Source of the DNA: Luscinia megarhynchos
Lineage: Eukaryota > Chordata > Aves > Passeriformes > Turdidae
Length of the DNA stretch: 64,000 bases
NCBI GenBank assembly: GCA_034336665.1
Contig: CM067569.1
Coordinates: forward strand, 23,967,320 to 24,031,319
Reading direction: 5' to 3'
A program made the translations under genes and the position numbers. The notes under the pieces were generated by a model that ran no database searches, was not told where the DNA came from, and saw nothing but the letters and a program-made list of their open reading frames with translations. Shown here piece by piece: positions 11,122-25,000 of this stretch. Every line of letters starts with the position of its first letter. The stretch's first letter is position 1.

Positions 11122-13640
11122 GTAGGAAAGCTGTGTGTATCATCAAGCAGTGAAAACACTTGAGGGCCTTCATTCTTTTTCCAGATACTGTGTCATGTTT
11201 GATGCTTGAATGGCTGATCTGGTCACTATCCTAGTTTATTTGTTGTTTTAAGAAGCAGCCCTGTTTGGTCAATTGATTGGAACAACAAAACACTGCAAGC
11301 AAAGCCCTCAGCATAAACATTCCTCAGGCTATCCCTGGTACAGTATTGATCCTGATACAGAATGCAAACAAATTGCTCTTTGCATGAGCCATTCGAGCTA
11401 TAAAACACAGCAATAATATGTTCTACTTGCTGCCAATAAATGTGCATTTATAATAAGCTAAGCAGAAATCCCTGAGTAGAAGTGAACAGTAGTTTCAATA
11501 ATGTGTTCAATATCTTATGTCTAGCTGTTTTACAGAATTTGAAAAAAAAAGCACAGTGGGCACTCCAGGGTTTCTGTTTCCTCCTTCACTTAAGAAAAAT
11601 AATCTTTGCAGACTTGTTCTGTTGCTGCTTTTCCATTGCTTTTGGGTTTTTTTTAGATATTTTAATGTACTTTATAAAGCCATGGGTAAGCTCATCTCTG
11701 CCTTATTTTTGGTGTAGTTCAGTGCTCCTCAAGAATTTGGCCTACATCTTAATTTTCTTGTGGACCAGCTGCCTCTCCTTATACTACTGTGTGGATCCTC
11801 TCCATTTGTGCTCCTTGTTATATCCTAGTGGCATTTCCATATATTGGGAAATAGAACTAAAGATACTTCCATGCATCTGTAGTTGTTTTGAATGCACTTG
11901 AAATTAGTGGGGGGTCAGTACCTTGTGGCCATCACCACTGAGGGTGCATAACTGAACACATTTCCAAAAAGAAAATATGTGACTGATCATCAGAACATAG
12001 ATTTTTTTGATTTTAAATCTGCTTTACCATGCTCATATAATCCATATTTTCAGTGCTCCACTTTGATGAGTTACAGACAGTGAACCTCAAGGCATTTCTT
12101 GATGAACATTTCTGTCTGCTCTCAGCCTTGAAAAACTCAACCTTTTCAAGAGCTGTGTGGAAGAAAAATGTGTAAGACTAATATTTATAGGCTGAAAGAG
12201 AAAGGAGAGGAAAGACTAAAGTGTAAAACTTGCTTCCAGCAGAAATGCCATCCCTCTTTTACCTCTGATAATTAGAAGCATTTCTGACATGGTTACAAAG
12301 CAAGTTAGTGGTGAGTGCCTGCTGTTTGCTGAGCATTTCTACTGCAGGACTGTTTTCCTTCCCAATGCTTTCTTGTATGTTGTTTACAGACAACCATAAA
12401 TTTCTGATACTCACCTATTACATTATGATTCATCAGCACTCCTACATTTCAGTTAATTCCAAGTATGTACAAACGATTGTAAAAATGCAAGGTTGTGATT
12501 CAGGTTCAGATTTTGAGTATTTTTTAATTCGTAATGTTTAGCAAAGCTTGTTTGCATAAATCCTTTCATTAATAGTGCTAGCTGAAATAATCCTGAAAGA
12601 CAAGAATGGGGAGAGGTTGTAAATGCCATGTTTTTTGCCAGGAAAAGATCATGGCTATATTAAGAAATACAGCAGTACTGATTTTAACTCTAATAGAAGA
12701 TTTAGAGAACATTATAAGATAGTTTTTAGAGGCAACTTAAATGGTATACTGTATTTAATGGTCCCTGAATATAGGTCTAAGATGCTGGTCTTAGATAATA
12801 AAAATGTGTGTGCAGGCATAGAAATGCAGCAATAACAAATAAATTAACAAAAGGAAAAACAGCACTAAACCCCACTACATAAAGAAACACTCTGTTTTTA
12901 AAACTGTACTCTTGAAAATTTCCTGGAGATTTCCCTAGACTTCGATCTTCATTTTCAAAAAGAAAATAAAAACCACTTTTCTGTACCATAAGGAAACTTG
13001 GGAAAGAACTTCCTTGCTGTGCCTTTGGGTCATGTGGCCTCTCTGCTGTAGAGCTGGAATGTTTGCCATGGTATTTCCGGAGGCTTCATAAACACACAGA
13101 AAAAACAGTGGGGGTTAGGAGGATTTAAAAAAAAATGCAGTATTTTTCCCCCCAATCCTTTTTTTTTTTCTTTCTGAGAGCCTAAATTGATTGTTCTTTA
13201 AATGTAGGGTTCTTTTAGGAATTCAGAAGAGTTTTTTTATTTTATTAGTGAATTTTAAGAACCGAGTTAAAATATTTAATAATTTTTTAATTGCTAAACT
13301 TGTCTAGAATTATTTCTTACTAGATGTAGTACCTGGCAACCTACATATTAAGCCTGGCTCTTATTTAGACGGTCTTAATGGTTTACTTTTAGGCATGTGT
13401 CACTGTGAGTGGCGTTCAGTAATCTGCCTTGATAGCTGTCATCTTGCAAGGCAGAGTAATGCAAACAAAAGATGAGCACTCAGACAAGGTTACAGTGAAG
13501 AGCCATTTCCTAAGTCCTGCTGTGGTGGCGTAGAATCCCCAAGTCAAATCAGAAAAGCACAGAATTAGTTCTGGCTCCTGGGATATGAGGGATAAGATTA
13601 TGCAAACCTCTTCCATCTAGCTGTGGGAATAGTAGGTGCT
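11122..13640. other. non-coding DNA, intron-like
   Basis: AT-rich sequence. A 139-codon open frame at 11482-11901 gives a very hydrophobic peptide because the DNA is pyrimidine-rich, and it has no family features. Within it, an excellent polypyrimidine acceptor (AG at 11655-11656) and a GG|GTAAGC donor (11686) bracket 29 nt, an unproven microexon-like pair. Long T and A runs occur at about 13125-13170. Nothing else is supported. Confidence 0.5.
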
Positions 13641-13980
13641 CCTTTTCAGACTTGGCAAACAGCAGCTCAGACTGGGATTATGAGGACCTGTGTGTGTCCC
13701 TAATGCCATGGATATGTTATGTCCTAGTGGCAGGGTGGGCTGGAGGGACCCTGCAGTCCCTCTTACAGCCTGGGCTGGCAGAGCCGCATCTTCTCCTCCT
13801 CCCTTCCCCTTCCTGCCTGTTGAACAAGGACGGAGAATGTATCTGCTTAAAAATAGCCTGGCAAAAGCGGGGAGGGAGGGGCAGGGTGAAAAACCCCAGC
13901 AGTGAGCCGGTGTCTTCATGAGCCTGCCCAGGACGTGGTGGGTGGGAGGTGTATAACCCTGCCGAGCCAGCCTTGTTGCT
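13640..13980. other. GC-rich patch with G-quadruplex and MEF2-like word
   Basis: A short GC-rich segment lies in AT-rich surroundings and has chance open frames on both strands. A CTTAAAAATAG word near 13846 fits the MEF2 consensus YTAWWWWTAR. A canonical G-quadruplex follows at 13869-13886, and a further G-rich word GGTGGGTGGGAGG at about 13938. Together this resembles a small regulatory element more than an exon. Activity is not shown by sequence. Confidence 0.3.
13869..13886 (+). other. canonical G-quadruplex motif
   Basis: G-tracts at 13869-13872, 13874-13876, 13878-13881 and 13884-13886 are separated by loops of 1, 1 and 2 bases. Such short loops are typical of the most stable quadruplexes. 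It lies inside a GC-rich patch next to a MEF2-like word. Confidence 0.75.
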
Positions 13981-14740
13981 GAATCTGACTATTTGGTGCA
14001 TTAGAAGTTACAGAAAGGCAGCATAGTTTGTCTTTGAGCTTCCCTTTTAAGTATGAAGCTGTAGAGTTGGTTTTTTCCCCACTTCAGGAAAACTGGCACC
14101 CTGAGGAGGAGCATGGGTAGATCTGGGATTGAGCAAGGGCTTGGATTCTGCACTTTGACAGGGCTTCTTCACTCCTTTCTCCTGCCCCCTACTGAACTTC
14201 CTGAATTCCCTCTTCAAGTGTGGCTGATTATTGAATTATATTCTCCTAGTGTTGAAACTTAGGAAGTCTAGAATCATTTATGTTAATAAAGTATGTTTTG
14301 TGTTTTGTTCCAATTAATTTTGTGATGTCCGATTGTCATTGTCTGACTCCTACTCTACTGGTTTCTAGCTAGAGCAGTTGATTGAGAAGGGAATAACATG
14401 AAGCTAAGGAGTTGTTCTGAAGTTATTCTACTGTAATTTGTAGGGAAAAACATCGTTTCAAATGTTGACTTAAATATAAATGCTCTCATATATATGTCAT
14501 CTTTTGTAAAAGTAAGCCATGAATCCAAAGGTAAACTGTGTTTTAATTTGAGTTTATCTGCTTGTGTATGTGGGGTTTTTTCCCAGGTGGACACATAGAA
14601 ATGTGCATAGCTTAGTAAAATGTTGGTAACTTCTTGCTTGAGTTGTCTTCAGTGTTGTACTTTTTAGTAAAATGCTGTAGCACCCCAAGTTTCAGGTGAA
14701 AAATTCCACCTATTTAGGTAGCAGAAATAGAGTGCAAGAG

Positions 14741-14788
14741 GTTTTTGTTGTTTTTGTCTGTTTGTTTGTTTTTTGTTTGTTTGTTTGT
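14741..14788. repeat. simple repeat, imperfect (TTTG)n
   Basis: T-rich microsatellite-like tract made of TTTG and TTG units with interruptions. No target-site duplication or element body is next to it. Confidence 0.8.
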
Positions 14789-15769
14789 GTGGGTTTTTTT
14801 CTCTTTTATTGAGATGTTTCGAAGTTCTGTCTCATTCCTCAGGATATTTTGCTGATTTGTCACTTCATGCCTGTATGAGACAGTGCAAAGATTTTTTTGT
14901 TTGTAATGATACTATGTATATCTGAATAATATTTTTTATGCCCTTTGGCTTTGCCCCCTTCCCATCTAAGGATTCCCAAGCTTTCCTAAGGAAACTTTTG
15001 TTTAGGCAGGCCAACAGGAGTCATGGTTGAAACTTGCTCTCAAAAGCTCTCTGCTCCTAATGGCCTTTGACAGTGGTTGGGAAAGCTGTCACTTCAACAT
15101 AGTGGAAAGCAACCAAAGTAAATTATATTTTTAATGAAGGATTTTCTATCTGGATGAATTGATACTGGCAGGACTGTATTAGTTAAAAATAGAAGAACCT
15201 TATGCAGACACATTGCAATCTATCCTGGTCTGACTTTGTCTAAACAAAAAGCAATGTACATATAGTGAGTATAGACAAGTCTTTTAGTCTGAGGCACTTC
15301 CTTTGGCAGATGGCTTCTGATTCTTTTCTCTTTTTATTTTTTTTAATGTAAGTATTGCTTTGAAGGGAGACCAAATAAAATCAATATTCAAGGATTCTGT
15401 TTATCATGTCACTGGGTGGGAGATTGGTGTGTCCTGTGCTAGACCTACTTTAAGGGGGTACATCCAAGATTCTTATGGCCTTATAAAGGATGCTAACTTG
15501 CATTCCTCTCTGCAAAGAAGTATTTCCAAAAGAAATAATACGCAGATTGAGTATTTATTTTTGTTCAATACAAAAGTATTCAGAGCTAACTGGCAAATAT
15601 TTTACTTCTCTACCCTCTCTTTCTCCCTTAATCGTGTTTATCTCCTCAGTGTTTTCTTCTGACTATTAGAAATGTGTTCTTTTAGGGTATTTTAGTTCAG
15701 ATTTATAAGCCAAGATTTTCTGTCTTTTCACTGAAAGTGTGTGTAAGTAAAGGGACTGAATGGTTATTT

Positions 15770-15793
15770 GACTTTTATATCCTGCAGGTATGT
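15770..15793 (+). other. recursive-splice-like site (acceptor abutting donor)
   Basis: A pyrimidine-rich tract ends CCTGCAG at 15787 and is followed at once by GTATGT, so a 3' splice site and a 5' splice site share one junction with a zero-length exon. Such sites let very long introns be removed in steps in animals. A stronger-looking example lies at 38612/38613. Short motif coincidences of this type are expected, and use depends on intron length and RNA evidence. Confidence 0.25.
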
Positions 15794-18679
15794 ATACTCT
15801 GTATTTTAGATATATTAGATGTGTGTGTAAATTGAGATCCTGTTTCAGAACAGTTGTTGCTGCATTAACAGTGGTTAATGATTATATATGTATATTTTTA
15901 AATGACTAAAAAAATCCAAATAAGGTTAAATTAACCTGCAATAATCATAGAATTGCATATTTTTTAATGTTTGCATATCGAATAGTATTTAATTACATTT
16001 CTCTATTTCACCTTCTTGAAGTTAGTAAGTTCAAGGTACAGCTGGTTTTTCACACATTTTATTAGGCCTTGATATTTCTGACAGCATAGCTTTCTTTTTC
16101 AGGCCTTCAAGTGGGAAAAGAGAGAAAAATATTTCCTTTTCAAGACAAAAGAACAGTACAAGTGTAATCTCAGCTCTCAGTTTTTCTTTTGTCTATGTCT
16201 CTTAACCTGGTGTGATTAATTTGGTTTGATTTGGTCATGTTTTTAGAAGTTTTATGAAAGAATAGGGAAAAGGGAAGAAAAACACTCCTTTTGAAGCAAG
16301 TATCAGTGATTCAAATGCTGCCTTGGATGATGAAGATATATTGACTGAGATGTGTGTTACTAGAGTGTGAGAAGTTCTGTGTGAAATGCCAGCAGGTGTA
16401 TAGCCCAAACTGATGATCAGGCAAGGGACAGGGACAGATATATAAACTGATTGTACTCTGCTGAGAATTTGCAGTCTTCACCACAGATCAAACTAAGCCT
16501 TTTGAAAGAAAATACTTCAAGCTAGCAAATCATGGAAAGCCTCCATACACACACTGTAATCTAAAAATCTCAGGAGTCAAACTAAACCTAGTTAATCTGC
16601 AGAATCTGAATGTGTGGAGGAGTGTGTCTGCCACACCTTGTGGGGTCCCTTCTCTCTCTTGCTTGTACCTGTCCCATACCTCAGGAAGCTCAAACTGAAA
16701 GCTAAAAATACTCCTTTACAGCAGAGTGGGAGGAAAAAGAAAACAGCCATGAGCACCGCCTTCCAGAGATACTGAGTGTTTGCTACAGAACAGTCTGTTG
16801 ACAGAGATGCAACAAAATAATTATGTGTTGAATAAGGTGTTTTCTTTGTTGCCTTTGATTGGGGGCCTTCAGTGGAATTTCCTCTAGCCCATGTGTTCTC
16901 TTACTGGGTGGGCAGAAGCTCACTAGCTTGTATATGGTTTCTGCTAAATATAGTTTAGCAATGGCCATTTTATTACTGTCCTTTTAAATGCAGACATTCC
17001 CAGTCTCTTCAAAATGTTACCCCCCCCCACCCGATGATTTCATTGCTAGCTAGCCTTTGATTTTTGTCTCCTTTTGCTCTGAATTTATAAGTTTCTCATA
17101 CTACTATTGCCAACCACTAGACTGTCACTGCTCATTTAATAAAAACTATGGCACCAGGGGAGCATTGGTTTTCTGGGTCCCAGTTTGATAGCAGATTTTC
17201 TTCTCTGAGCACTTTCCTCTTTTGGACTGTTCTAGAATGTCCACCAGAAATAGTGAATTCTTTGTTTGTTGGAAGGAGCACCTGTGCAGAGCTATTTTAA
17301 CATCCACAGTACAGTAATGGGTTTTGGTCATTATTGCTCTGGACCTGGTAGAAGCCAGAAGTGGAGTGCTCTTTATCAGTTTGTAGAGTTTTACAGTGCT
17401 TTGCTCTGCCTTTCCCTCACCTTTCCCTTTGACCTTCTTGGTGCCTGGTGCTTTTTTTCTTATACTGTCTCAGAAGTTCTCACCTGGAGTCCCCTGTTGC
17501 CTCCATCTGCTCACAGTGCTCGGAGTATGAAAGTATGGTGCTTGCAGCAGAGGGTATGCCCCAAGAGAAGATGTACTTACACCATGTCTTGTGTGCAGAT
17601 ATGAGCTTGATGTGCTTGTCTTCAGGTGCCCACATTTTGTGTGGAGCCAAAGCAGAAGCCCCATTTCCATCGTCCACATTGTGTTGAGCTCGAGCTAATA
17701 AGCTCGGTCTCCTGGCAGGATGTGTTAGATCAGGCTTACTGCTGTGCTAATTGTGCTTACACAGCTTCCAGTTTGGAGCTGGCTCATTTACAGCTGCCTT
17801 GGATGGTGGCCAAGAAGGCTCGCCTCTGCCTGCAGTATCCCATGTAGACATACACGCATCCAGCACTTGAACATGTCTGTCAATAGCAGGAAATTATATT
17901 TGGAGGGAGGGGAAAATCTTTGGCCCGGCTGCAAGTGTAAACAAGGACAGTATTAATGAATGAGGAAGTAGGTAACAGTTTTAATAAGGAGAAAGTTTGA
18001 CTATTCCTAATTTAGACTCATTGCCACAAGTTGTTTTCAGCCTGTGTGTTTGGCCCTATCTTGTTCCTCATTTACCACTGGTTTTGAGGGGGTTTTGGTT
18101 TGGGAGTTTTTTTCAATATATCTTGGGAACGCTTCCCAGATTTAAGAAACCCCATTGTAAAGTGAGCAACCTGGTATTTTAACTAAGAAACAGCAACTAA
18201 TCTAAACACAATGTTAAAAAATGGGCAGACATTCAGAGGATAGAAACTTGCTTTTATGATTAGCCCATCCAGTGTTTTTTGTCTTCCCTTACTTCATAAG
18301 TTAGCAAGTTATTGTGTACACTGGCTCTAATGCAGTGTCAAGGATTGGCCCCTCTTAGTGTTGAAGAGCTGTAGTTACCTAAAAGTACAGGATACTCACT
18401 AGTAACAGGAATTATTCAGGAAGAAGAAACCCAGAGCTGCAAAAAGTTCAAGTTTGTTTATTTAGGTTTGAAAAGCTAGAGCTCAGAATGACTTGAAAGC
18501 CACATCCTCAACTGGCAAAGATAATTTTCATCAGTTACCAGCAGTTGCATCATTCACTTCAAATATGTCCCCTCAATTATTATGAAATCTTCTGTCTGTG
18601 GAGGAGGGTGGTGGTGAATGGGAACATAGGAGTGTGTATGTATATAAATATAGAGAAAACTGGGCTAGTCTCTTATTTT

Positions 18680-19080
18680 ATTGTTAAATAGTAAAATGAT
18701 TCATCAGCCACATTGCTATGAACTCTCTTAATATTTAAGCCCATTTTTCTCAAATTATTTTTTTAGTCACAAATATCCATGCATCACTGCATTAACTTGC
18801 TTGACAGTTTAGAGGCCACTTCTCCTTTTGAGCAAGCCTTGAAGAGACAGTAACAACCTTCTAGTTCTAAAATCACTGTTATTAAAACGACCAGGGGAAT
18901 GTATCTCTGCAAAGGCAGAGTTGAATAATGATTTAGCTCCCAGAATTAATTTGAAATTTCAGCAGCACTAAGTAATATTTTAGTGGCAGTATAATCCTGT
19001 ACATTACATATTAAGTCTGCAGACTGCACTGCCAGAGGAAGAACCCTGCAGTATTTAAGTGACACTGTAACACCATGGTA
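18680..19080. promoter_or_regulatory. possible conserved non-coding element
   Basis: AT-rich but non-repetitive sequence, dense in TTAAT, ATTA and AATAAT words, with almost no homopolymer runs, in contrast to the surroundings. This texture, rich in homeodomain-type cores, is typical of vertebrate developmental enhancers. The call rests on composition alone; I cannot align to other species here. Confidence 0.2.
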
Positions 19081-22000
19081 TTATATGCAGGTCATTAGGG
19101 GGCATTTTACAGGATTGAAGTTATCTGGTGGAATGTCAAGGGTGAATCGTATATTCTCTGTTTCTTTGCCTCTCCAAATATGTAGATTAGGGGTTTAAAA
19201 AAAATAAATGGCATGTTGGTCACCAGTGTTCCTCCCCTGTCTCAGCCCAGTGTGTCACCTGTGCACCACTCACACAGTCAGCAAACACTGAGAGGGGAAG
19301 GGGAGCAACAGATACAGATGGCTCAAGTGGCTGGTGAGAGAGCACTGCACTGAGGGTTGGGGGGTTTACTGCATGAACCACAGCAGCTGATAGATAAACA
19401 TAAAGTATTTGGCTTTTGTGTAAGGTGTCAGCAGGTGTCCAGAATCATGGAAAGTTCTGAGCTCCAAGGTGGGTGTTTCCAGAGCAGATCCCGAACACTA
19501 AGGGGCAGGGGCACTCTTGTGGTTGAAAATACTAAAGGAGATGAATGCCTCTCTCCCCTTTGTGCTTTAGAAATTCCTGCTAAATTCATATGTGTGGCCC
19601 ATCATAATGATTTTGATACCTCTTCTCAAATGTAGTCATCATTCAGACAGCTCTGGTTGAATTTAGCGAGTGTATTAGTCTGTGAAAAGCAATGTGTTCT
19701 CATTGCTGCCTCTGGCAGAAGTTGCTGCCATTCAGATCTGCTAGCTAGATAGTTCACATGATTATTCTGTGCACCACTAGAGACAAACTGGGCTGGGTTA
19801 GTTTAAGCATGTAAATAGTAGCTTTGGATCGTTCTTTCTGCAAGAAACAGATAATCATCACACAAGTAGCCTGGCTGTCTAATAGCAAAATTTCACCACA
19901 TCAGTCTTACCTTGTCTTTCCTTCTCTTTGTTTAAACTACAGCTTTTGGGGTGATTTGTTAAAAATAAAAGCAATGATAGAAAAGGACCACTGACAACAA
20001 GTGAAGTTGAAATGACAGTGCTGATTGGTCAGGGGTTCATAACCTTTTTAGATAACAGAATGGCCATCATACAAATGGGAGTGCATGGCTGTGGTCTTTT
20101 TGTGCTCCAAGTGGTTGAGGGAGGAAACCCAACAACAGTTTGTTTATTTGAAGAGTTTTGTTTTCTCTGATCTAGAAGATGGGCCAATTTGTTATAAGGT
20201 AATACCTGTTTTCTTCTTGCCGCACTCCATGTGATGGGAAATATTTAGAAAAGTCTCATGGGCAAGAGTTGTGTGCCTGGCTGCTGCAAAAGGAGTGGTG
20301 AGGATACTTGACATTATTTTTACAATAAGTAAGATAGCATTAAAATCCTACTAGGGAGTGAGGCAAGACTGGTATTTGTAGAGAAGTGCTGGCTATGCCA
20401 AGGGGAGAATTGCCTTACCTGGCAGAGCTGCTGCTGTAGGGGGCTGTGAAGGCAGATCACCAGGTTAAACACAGCTGTGGAGCAAAGCTCAGACATGAAG
20501 GGAACCACATGCTGTTCCTACTGCTGTCTCACTGTAGGTGCTGGGGAGTAAAGGCAGTAACTACAGACAATAGCTGGGCTCGTGTACCCTGCCTACATAA
20601 ATACCTTCTGCTCAGAGTACCCAGTTAGAGGGATGATTGGCTTAACCCACAGGAGAATGTTTTCTGTTCCTAACTGCTTTCATGTATGTAAAAATACTCC
20701 AAATATTATTCATTATATTTTAAACTAATTCAATACCCTCTGCCTCTGCTTCCTTTTTTTTTTTTCCATGAGAAAAGATTAAAATTTATTTCCATATATA
20801 TAGGCTACTTTCACAGAGGATAAAGTTTCAGTTTAGATTTTGAGGACTGTTCTCCCTTGATCCTGATTTTGCTGTGGTTGTCACCAGCTTTTGTTTTATA
20901 ACATGTATCAGGAAGCCAGTTCTGTCCAACCATTTCTACTGGGTATTTTTTCAAGTTGAAGGCAGTGGGTTTTCCTGAAAAATGTCCATAGACAAAGAAC
21001 TCCCCAGGGTGTGTGTCTAGTGATCTGTGCAGTTAGCAGTTAGTCCTGTGAGCTGTCATTTTACAGTAAAAATAGAAAATGTTAAATATTGATTACATAT
21101 GCAAGTACAAGAAATGTACATCTGTATACTAGCCCTAGAAGCTTGTAGATAAAAATAGATTTCAGTCACATTTTTCCTTTAAATGTGCCACAACAAGTGA
21201 GTTTTGGTCTTGAGGAAGTATGGGTGAAGCAATAAGGTTATAAGCTTGTGAAGAGAACTTTATTCCAGCTATTTAGTTAAATGAATTAACATGGAAATTT
21301 TCTGGGACTAAGTAAGGGGCATGTACTACTTATCATGGTGCAGCAGTGAGCAATACCATGAAGTTTGGAACAGGAGAGATCTTTGTTGTTTTATCAAATG
21401 CATGCAGTGTACCAGGTATTGTAGTTTATGCATGTTAGAAATACACAGTGGCCTGATGCTTGTGTTACTGTTCCATTTGTACTGCTTTTTCCATGTATTT
21501 GCTGATGCTGCAACACTTTTTGCACTAAGTTTTAGGTAATTCAACATCTGCTTTTCTCAACTGAAATAATCCTGCTGCTCTCACTGATGGTACATAGCTA
21601 AAGCCTGTTTTCCTTCCATCTCACTGAAGGCAAATGTCTGGAAGAGAGACTTCACTGTCCTTGGCCATTTAATCTGTTGTGACTTTTTTTGATTGCTATC
21701 AGTTTGAAGCATTGCCAGATACTGTTTTGATCCAGAAACTTGCCAAACGATGCCTCTAGCTTCATGTAAGGGCTGGTCATGGAAATAGGAAGATTGTAGG
21801 ACAAGCCACATTATCTTATGAGATGATGTGTATATGATAAGTTCTGAATAATTACACAACAGAGTAATCACTCAGCAACTTATTATGTTCCTCAGTAGGG
21901 AACCTCAGTAATAAGGTCTGGCAAAAATAGAACTTTCCTTCTAGCAGCCTTGTCAAAGTATTTTTAAAGTATCGTCAGTGTTTATTTAAAGTTGAAGTGA

Positions 22001-25000
22001 TATCATGTACACTTTACAGTTCTTTGTAGAATGGAAAATTCTTTGTTCTGAATGAATCTTAATAATGAATTGAAGGTATTTTAGAAATAGGGATTGTGGT
22101 GGAGTTTCATTTCAATGGTTTTCCCTTCACCCACAGTTTCTGTGGTGCAGGACTGTGGATACTAATCTCAAATTATATCTTATTTAAAAATTTGAGTAAT
22201 AACCACCTGGTTCTTTGACCTTTTGGGTTTATGTGTGAAATCAGGGAATCATCTACGTTTGCTTTTTTTGTTGGTCAAATGTAGCTTGACTTCTGCAAAC
22301 AGTTTAATGGAGTAGATTCAGTTTTAATAGTGGTATACGAATGTATCCATGATAACGTGCAGAATTTTTTGGGAAGGTTTTGCATTGTTCAGTAACTGGA
22401 ATTATTTCTTTGGATATGAATACATCCAAACCAAATTTACTACTTGTAACATGAATATACTATACAAGCTACCAGAATATTTGTAGCTGTAATGCTTTCT
22501 GATGGAGGGGCTGTACTTGAGCAGTATGTCTGCTTTCTTCCTTTTGTAAGCTTGCAGTTGATTCATTTTTGGACAATGTGCATTCACACATACACACACA
22601 AAGTGCATTATGAGCCTGGAGCTTCAGGCTAAATGTGTGAGCCCAGGTGTCATATTTCTAATGCCCTTTGCGTGAAATGTGAGGTAATTGCCCAAGTGTA
22701 GAAACAGTATGTATGTTTATGAAATGTGAAGTACAGGCACAGTCTGCTATTTCAACTGTCTTATGAAAATGTGTGTGTAGTAAGGCCACGCTGTCTTCAA
22801 AACAAACTTCTTATGTTCTTGAACATTAGACTTCTCAGTCTTGAAAAGTGAAGTGAGTGGCAGAATACATTAAATATCTCCATATGTATTTATATTTAGT
22901 AGGTCTAAAACCACTTACACCAAGGTAACTTACTGCAAAGGAGAAACACCTGCTGAAATGAATTTTCATGAGTAGATGGCTTTCCTAAGTTTTTGTGTTG
23001 TGAGGCCTCCTAGCCAAGAGGGGAAGAAAGATACAGGTATGCTGATCTGTTAAATAAGTGAAACAAGGATTGTGGGTAAATAAATATGAGTGACAAAGAG
23101 ATGATGTAAGGAGAGCAAAAAGCATTCTTACACAAAGAACAGTGGATAGTGCCTAACTCTCCATCATGATCCCAAACGCGAGGAAAATCAAAAGATTTTT
23201 TCTTACTGGAGAGACTGAAAGAAGGTCAAGTTCAAAAATAGCTTCAGGTCAAAAAGGAGGGAGGAGAAATGAGACAGTATAGTCACTGAGATGAGTAACT
23301 TCAGATAACATTGGAGTGTCTGAGATGTCATTGAGAGAACTGCTGCTGAGGAAGAGGCTTGCTGTAGCTAATATTTTCAGTATAGAGACACATGATGTGA
23401 CTACCAGAAATGGGCTGCTTCAGGTGCAGGTTGTCATTGTACCCCGTTATTGGTCTCTATTCATCCTCCATTTCCATGTGTGTGATGCTGGGACTTCTGA
23501 GGCTGCATGCCTTAGTTGTCCTGTGGCAATATTCCAAGCCATTCTATAAATCCTTCCTCATGAGTTATAGAGGAAAAAAAGCTGCCCCGAGTCTTAACTG
23601 GTTAAGACTTCTAGGAAAAGAGTGAGGGCTTTTGTGTAGTTTAGCCTTCTTGTCCTCAGCTGTTTACTCCCTTAGCTATAAATTGACATAAATGCTAGAT
23701 GTATGTTCTAATCCTTATCATCACTGTAACACCTGGAAGTCATGACTTTTGAAGCATGTGTAGTAGCAGAAATGGTTTAACGTTGCTGAATCTTCTTTCC
23801 TATAGGCATTAAAAATTCATATGGTGGTGGATTTAATCTGAGACTTGTGTACAAGTACTTTGACTAAATACTCTGTGTTTAGAAACATTGTAGGATCTAA
23901 TATGCCAAGGAGGAAGGATTTATTTAATTTTATTCAAAAACTTCTAAACAGATTGAGTGCCCTGATAATCTTAGCAGCTGATACCTGTAGTTAGATTTTG
24001 AGGAAGTAAGCGTCTTCTACTGGCATCTCAATATTTTAACTATAGTTTAAAAAAAAAAAATTTAAAAGTAAGGCATAATACTATCAAATGAGATAAGAGT
24101 TTGAAAACCCCCGCTCAATAAACTGATATGTTCTTCAGGAAATGGATGATATATCAAAAGCTGTTTCTTCAGATAGCAATCACTAGCTTAGCTTCCCAAA
24201 ATGAATGTGAAATGCAAACATTGAGAGAAGGCTGTGTCTGCTTATAATGGTGCTGGTTTTGTATACAGTGTTCTTGGCTTATCTTGAGAGGGGTTCTGAC
24301 ATACAGCAAAACCAATGCAAACTGTTTTAGCCACCAGTACTTTCTTCTGACCTTAAGGATTTCTTGGCTTATGTCTATGAGATCAATTCAAAGATATTTC
24401 GATATTTTCTTTTCTCCTGTTTGTTTTCTAATTTTTTCTCTTTGTTTTAATGATGAGAGGCAGAGAAAGCTGTATCTGTTGTGGTGGCAGTGCTTGTTTC
24501 CTTTTTTCTTTTGGAATAGCTGAATGTTTTCTTCAAATAATATATTTTATGGCTAATGTGGAAGTCTTTGCCACTGCTGTGAAAGTGAAGTGGTGTCCAC
24601 TGGACCAAGTAGTATCTTGCATTGAAGTCTCTTAGTAGAGGGAGTAGTGAGACACACACACCTGACCCATGTGGGGTCTGTGTGTAACAGATGATCTCTC
24701 TTGAAAAGGAGCAGTTCACAGGTCTCTTCTGTTTAAACTGGAAGTCACTGTTGTAAAGAGTACTCTTCATGCTCAGGGAGTGAGGTGTGTTTCTGCCCCA
24801 CTCAGTGATGCCCCAGAGGTCAGCCTGAACCCATGAGATCCACTGGGAAACATGAGAGCTTTGGGGTGAGCTTCAGGTTTTCAGATATGGGTGGATGTGG
24901 TTTGGTCAGTCAGTGTACTTGTGTTTTTCAACCCTGTTGAGATGAGCTTTGTATTTAGTGTGCTGAGTAGCATAGATGGGCATTGCTTGCTTGCACTGAG

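Larger units (their letters stand above)
13981..18679. other. non-coding DNA, intron-like
   Basis: AT-rich with no convincing gene. It contains a (TTTG)n repeat at 14741-14788, a run of nine Cs at 17020-17028, and a zero-length exon junction at 15787/15788 listed separately. A 100-codon open frame at 15360-15662 has no family features and no splice context. A slightly GC-richer stretch at 17.4-17.85 kb has open frames on both strands, as expected by chance. Confidence 0.5.

Noticed and set aside
11482..11901. + strand open frame of 139 codons, very hydrophobic
   Set aside because: Hydrophobicity follows from T-rich codons. No membrane protein family is recognised, and the flanks are intronic in style.
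17150..17164. CTCF-like GCACCAGGGGAGCAT
   Set aside because: Three mismatches to the core consensus, including key G/C positions.
24654..24685. Hairpin as a microRNA precursor
   Set aside because: The stem is only 12 pairs with a bulge, far shorter than a typical precursor.
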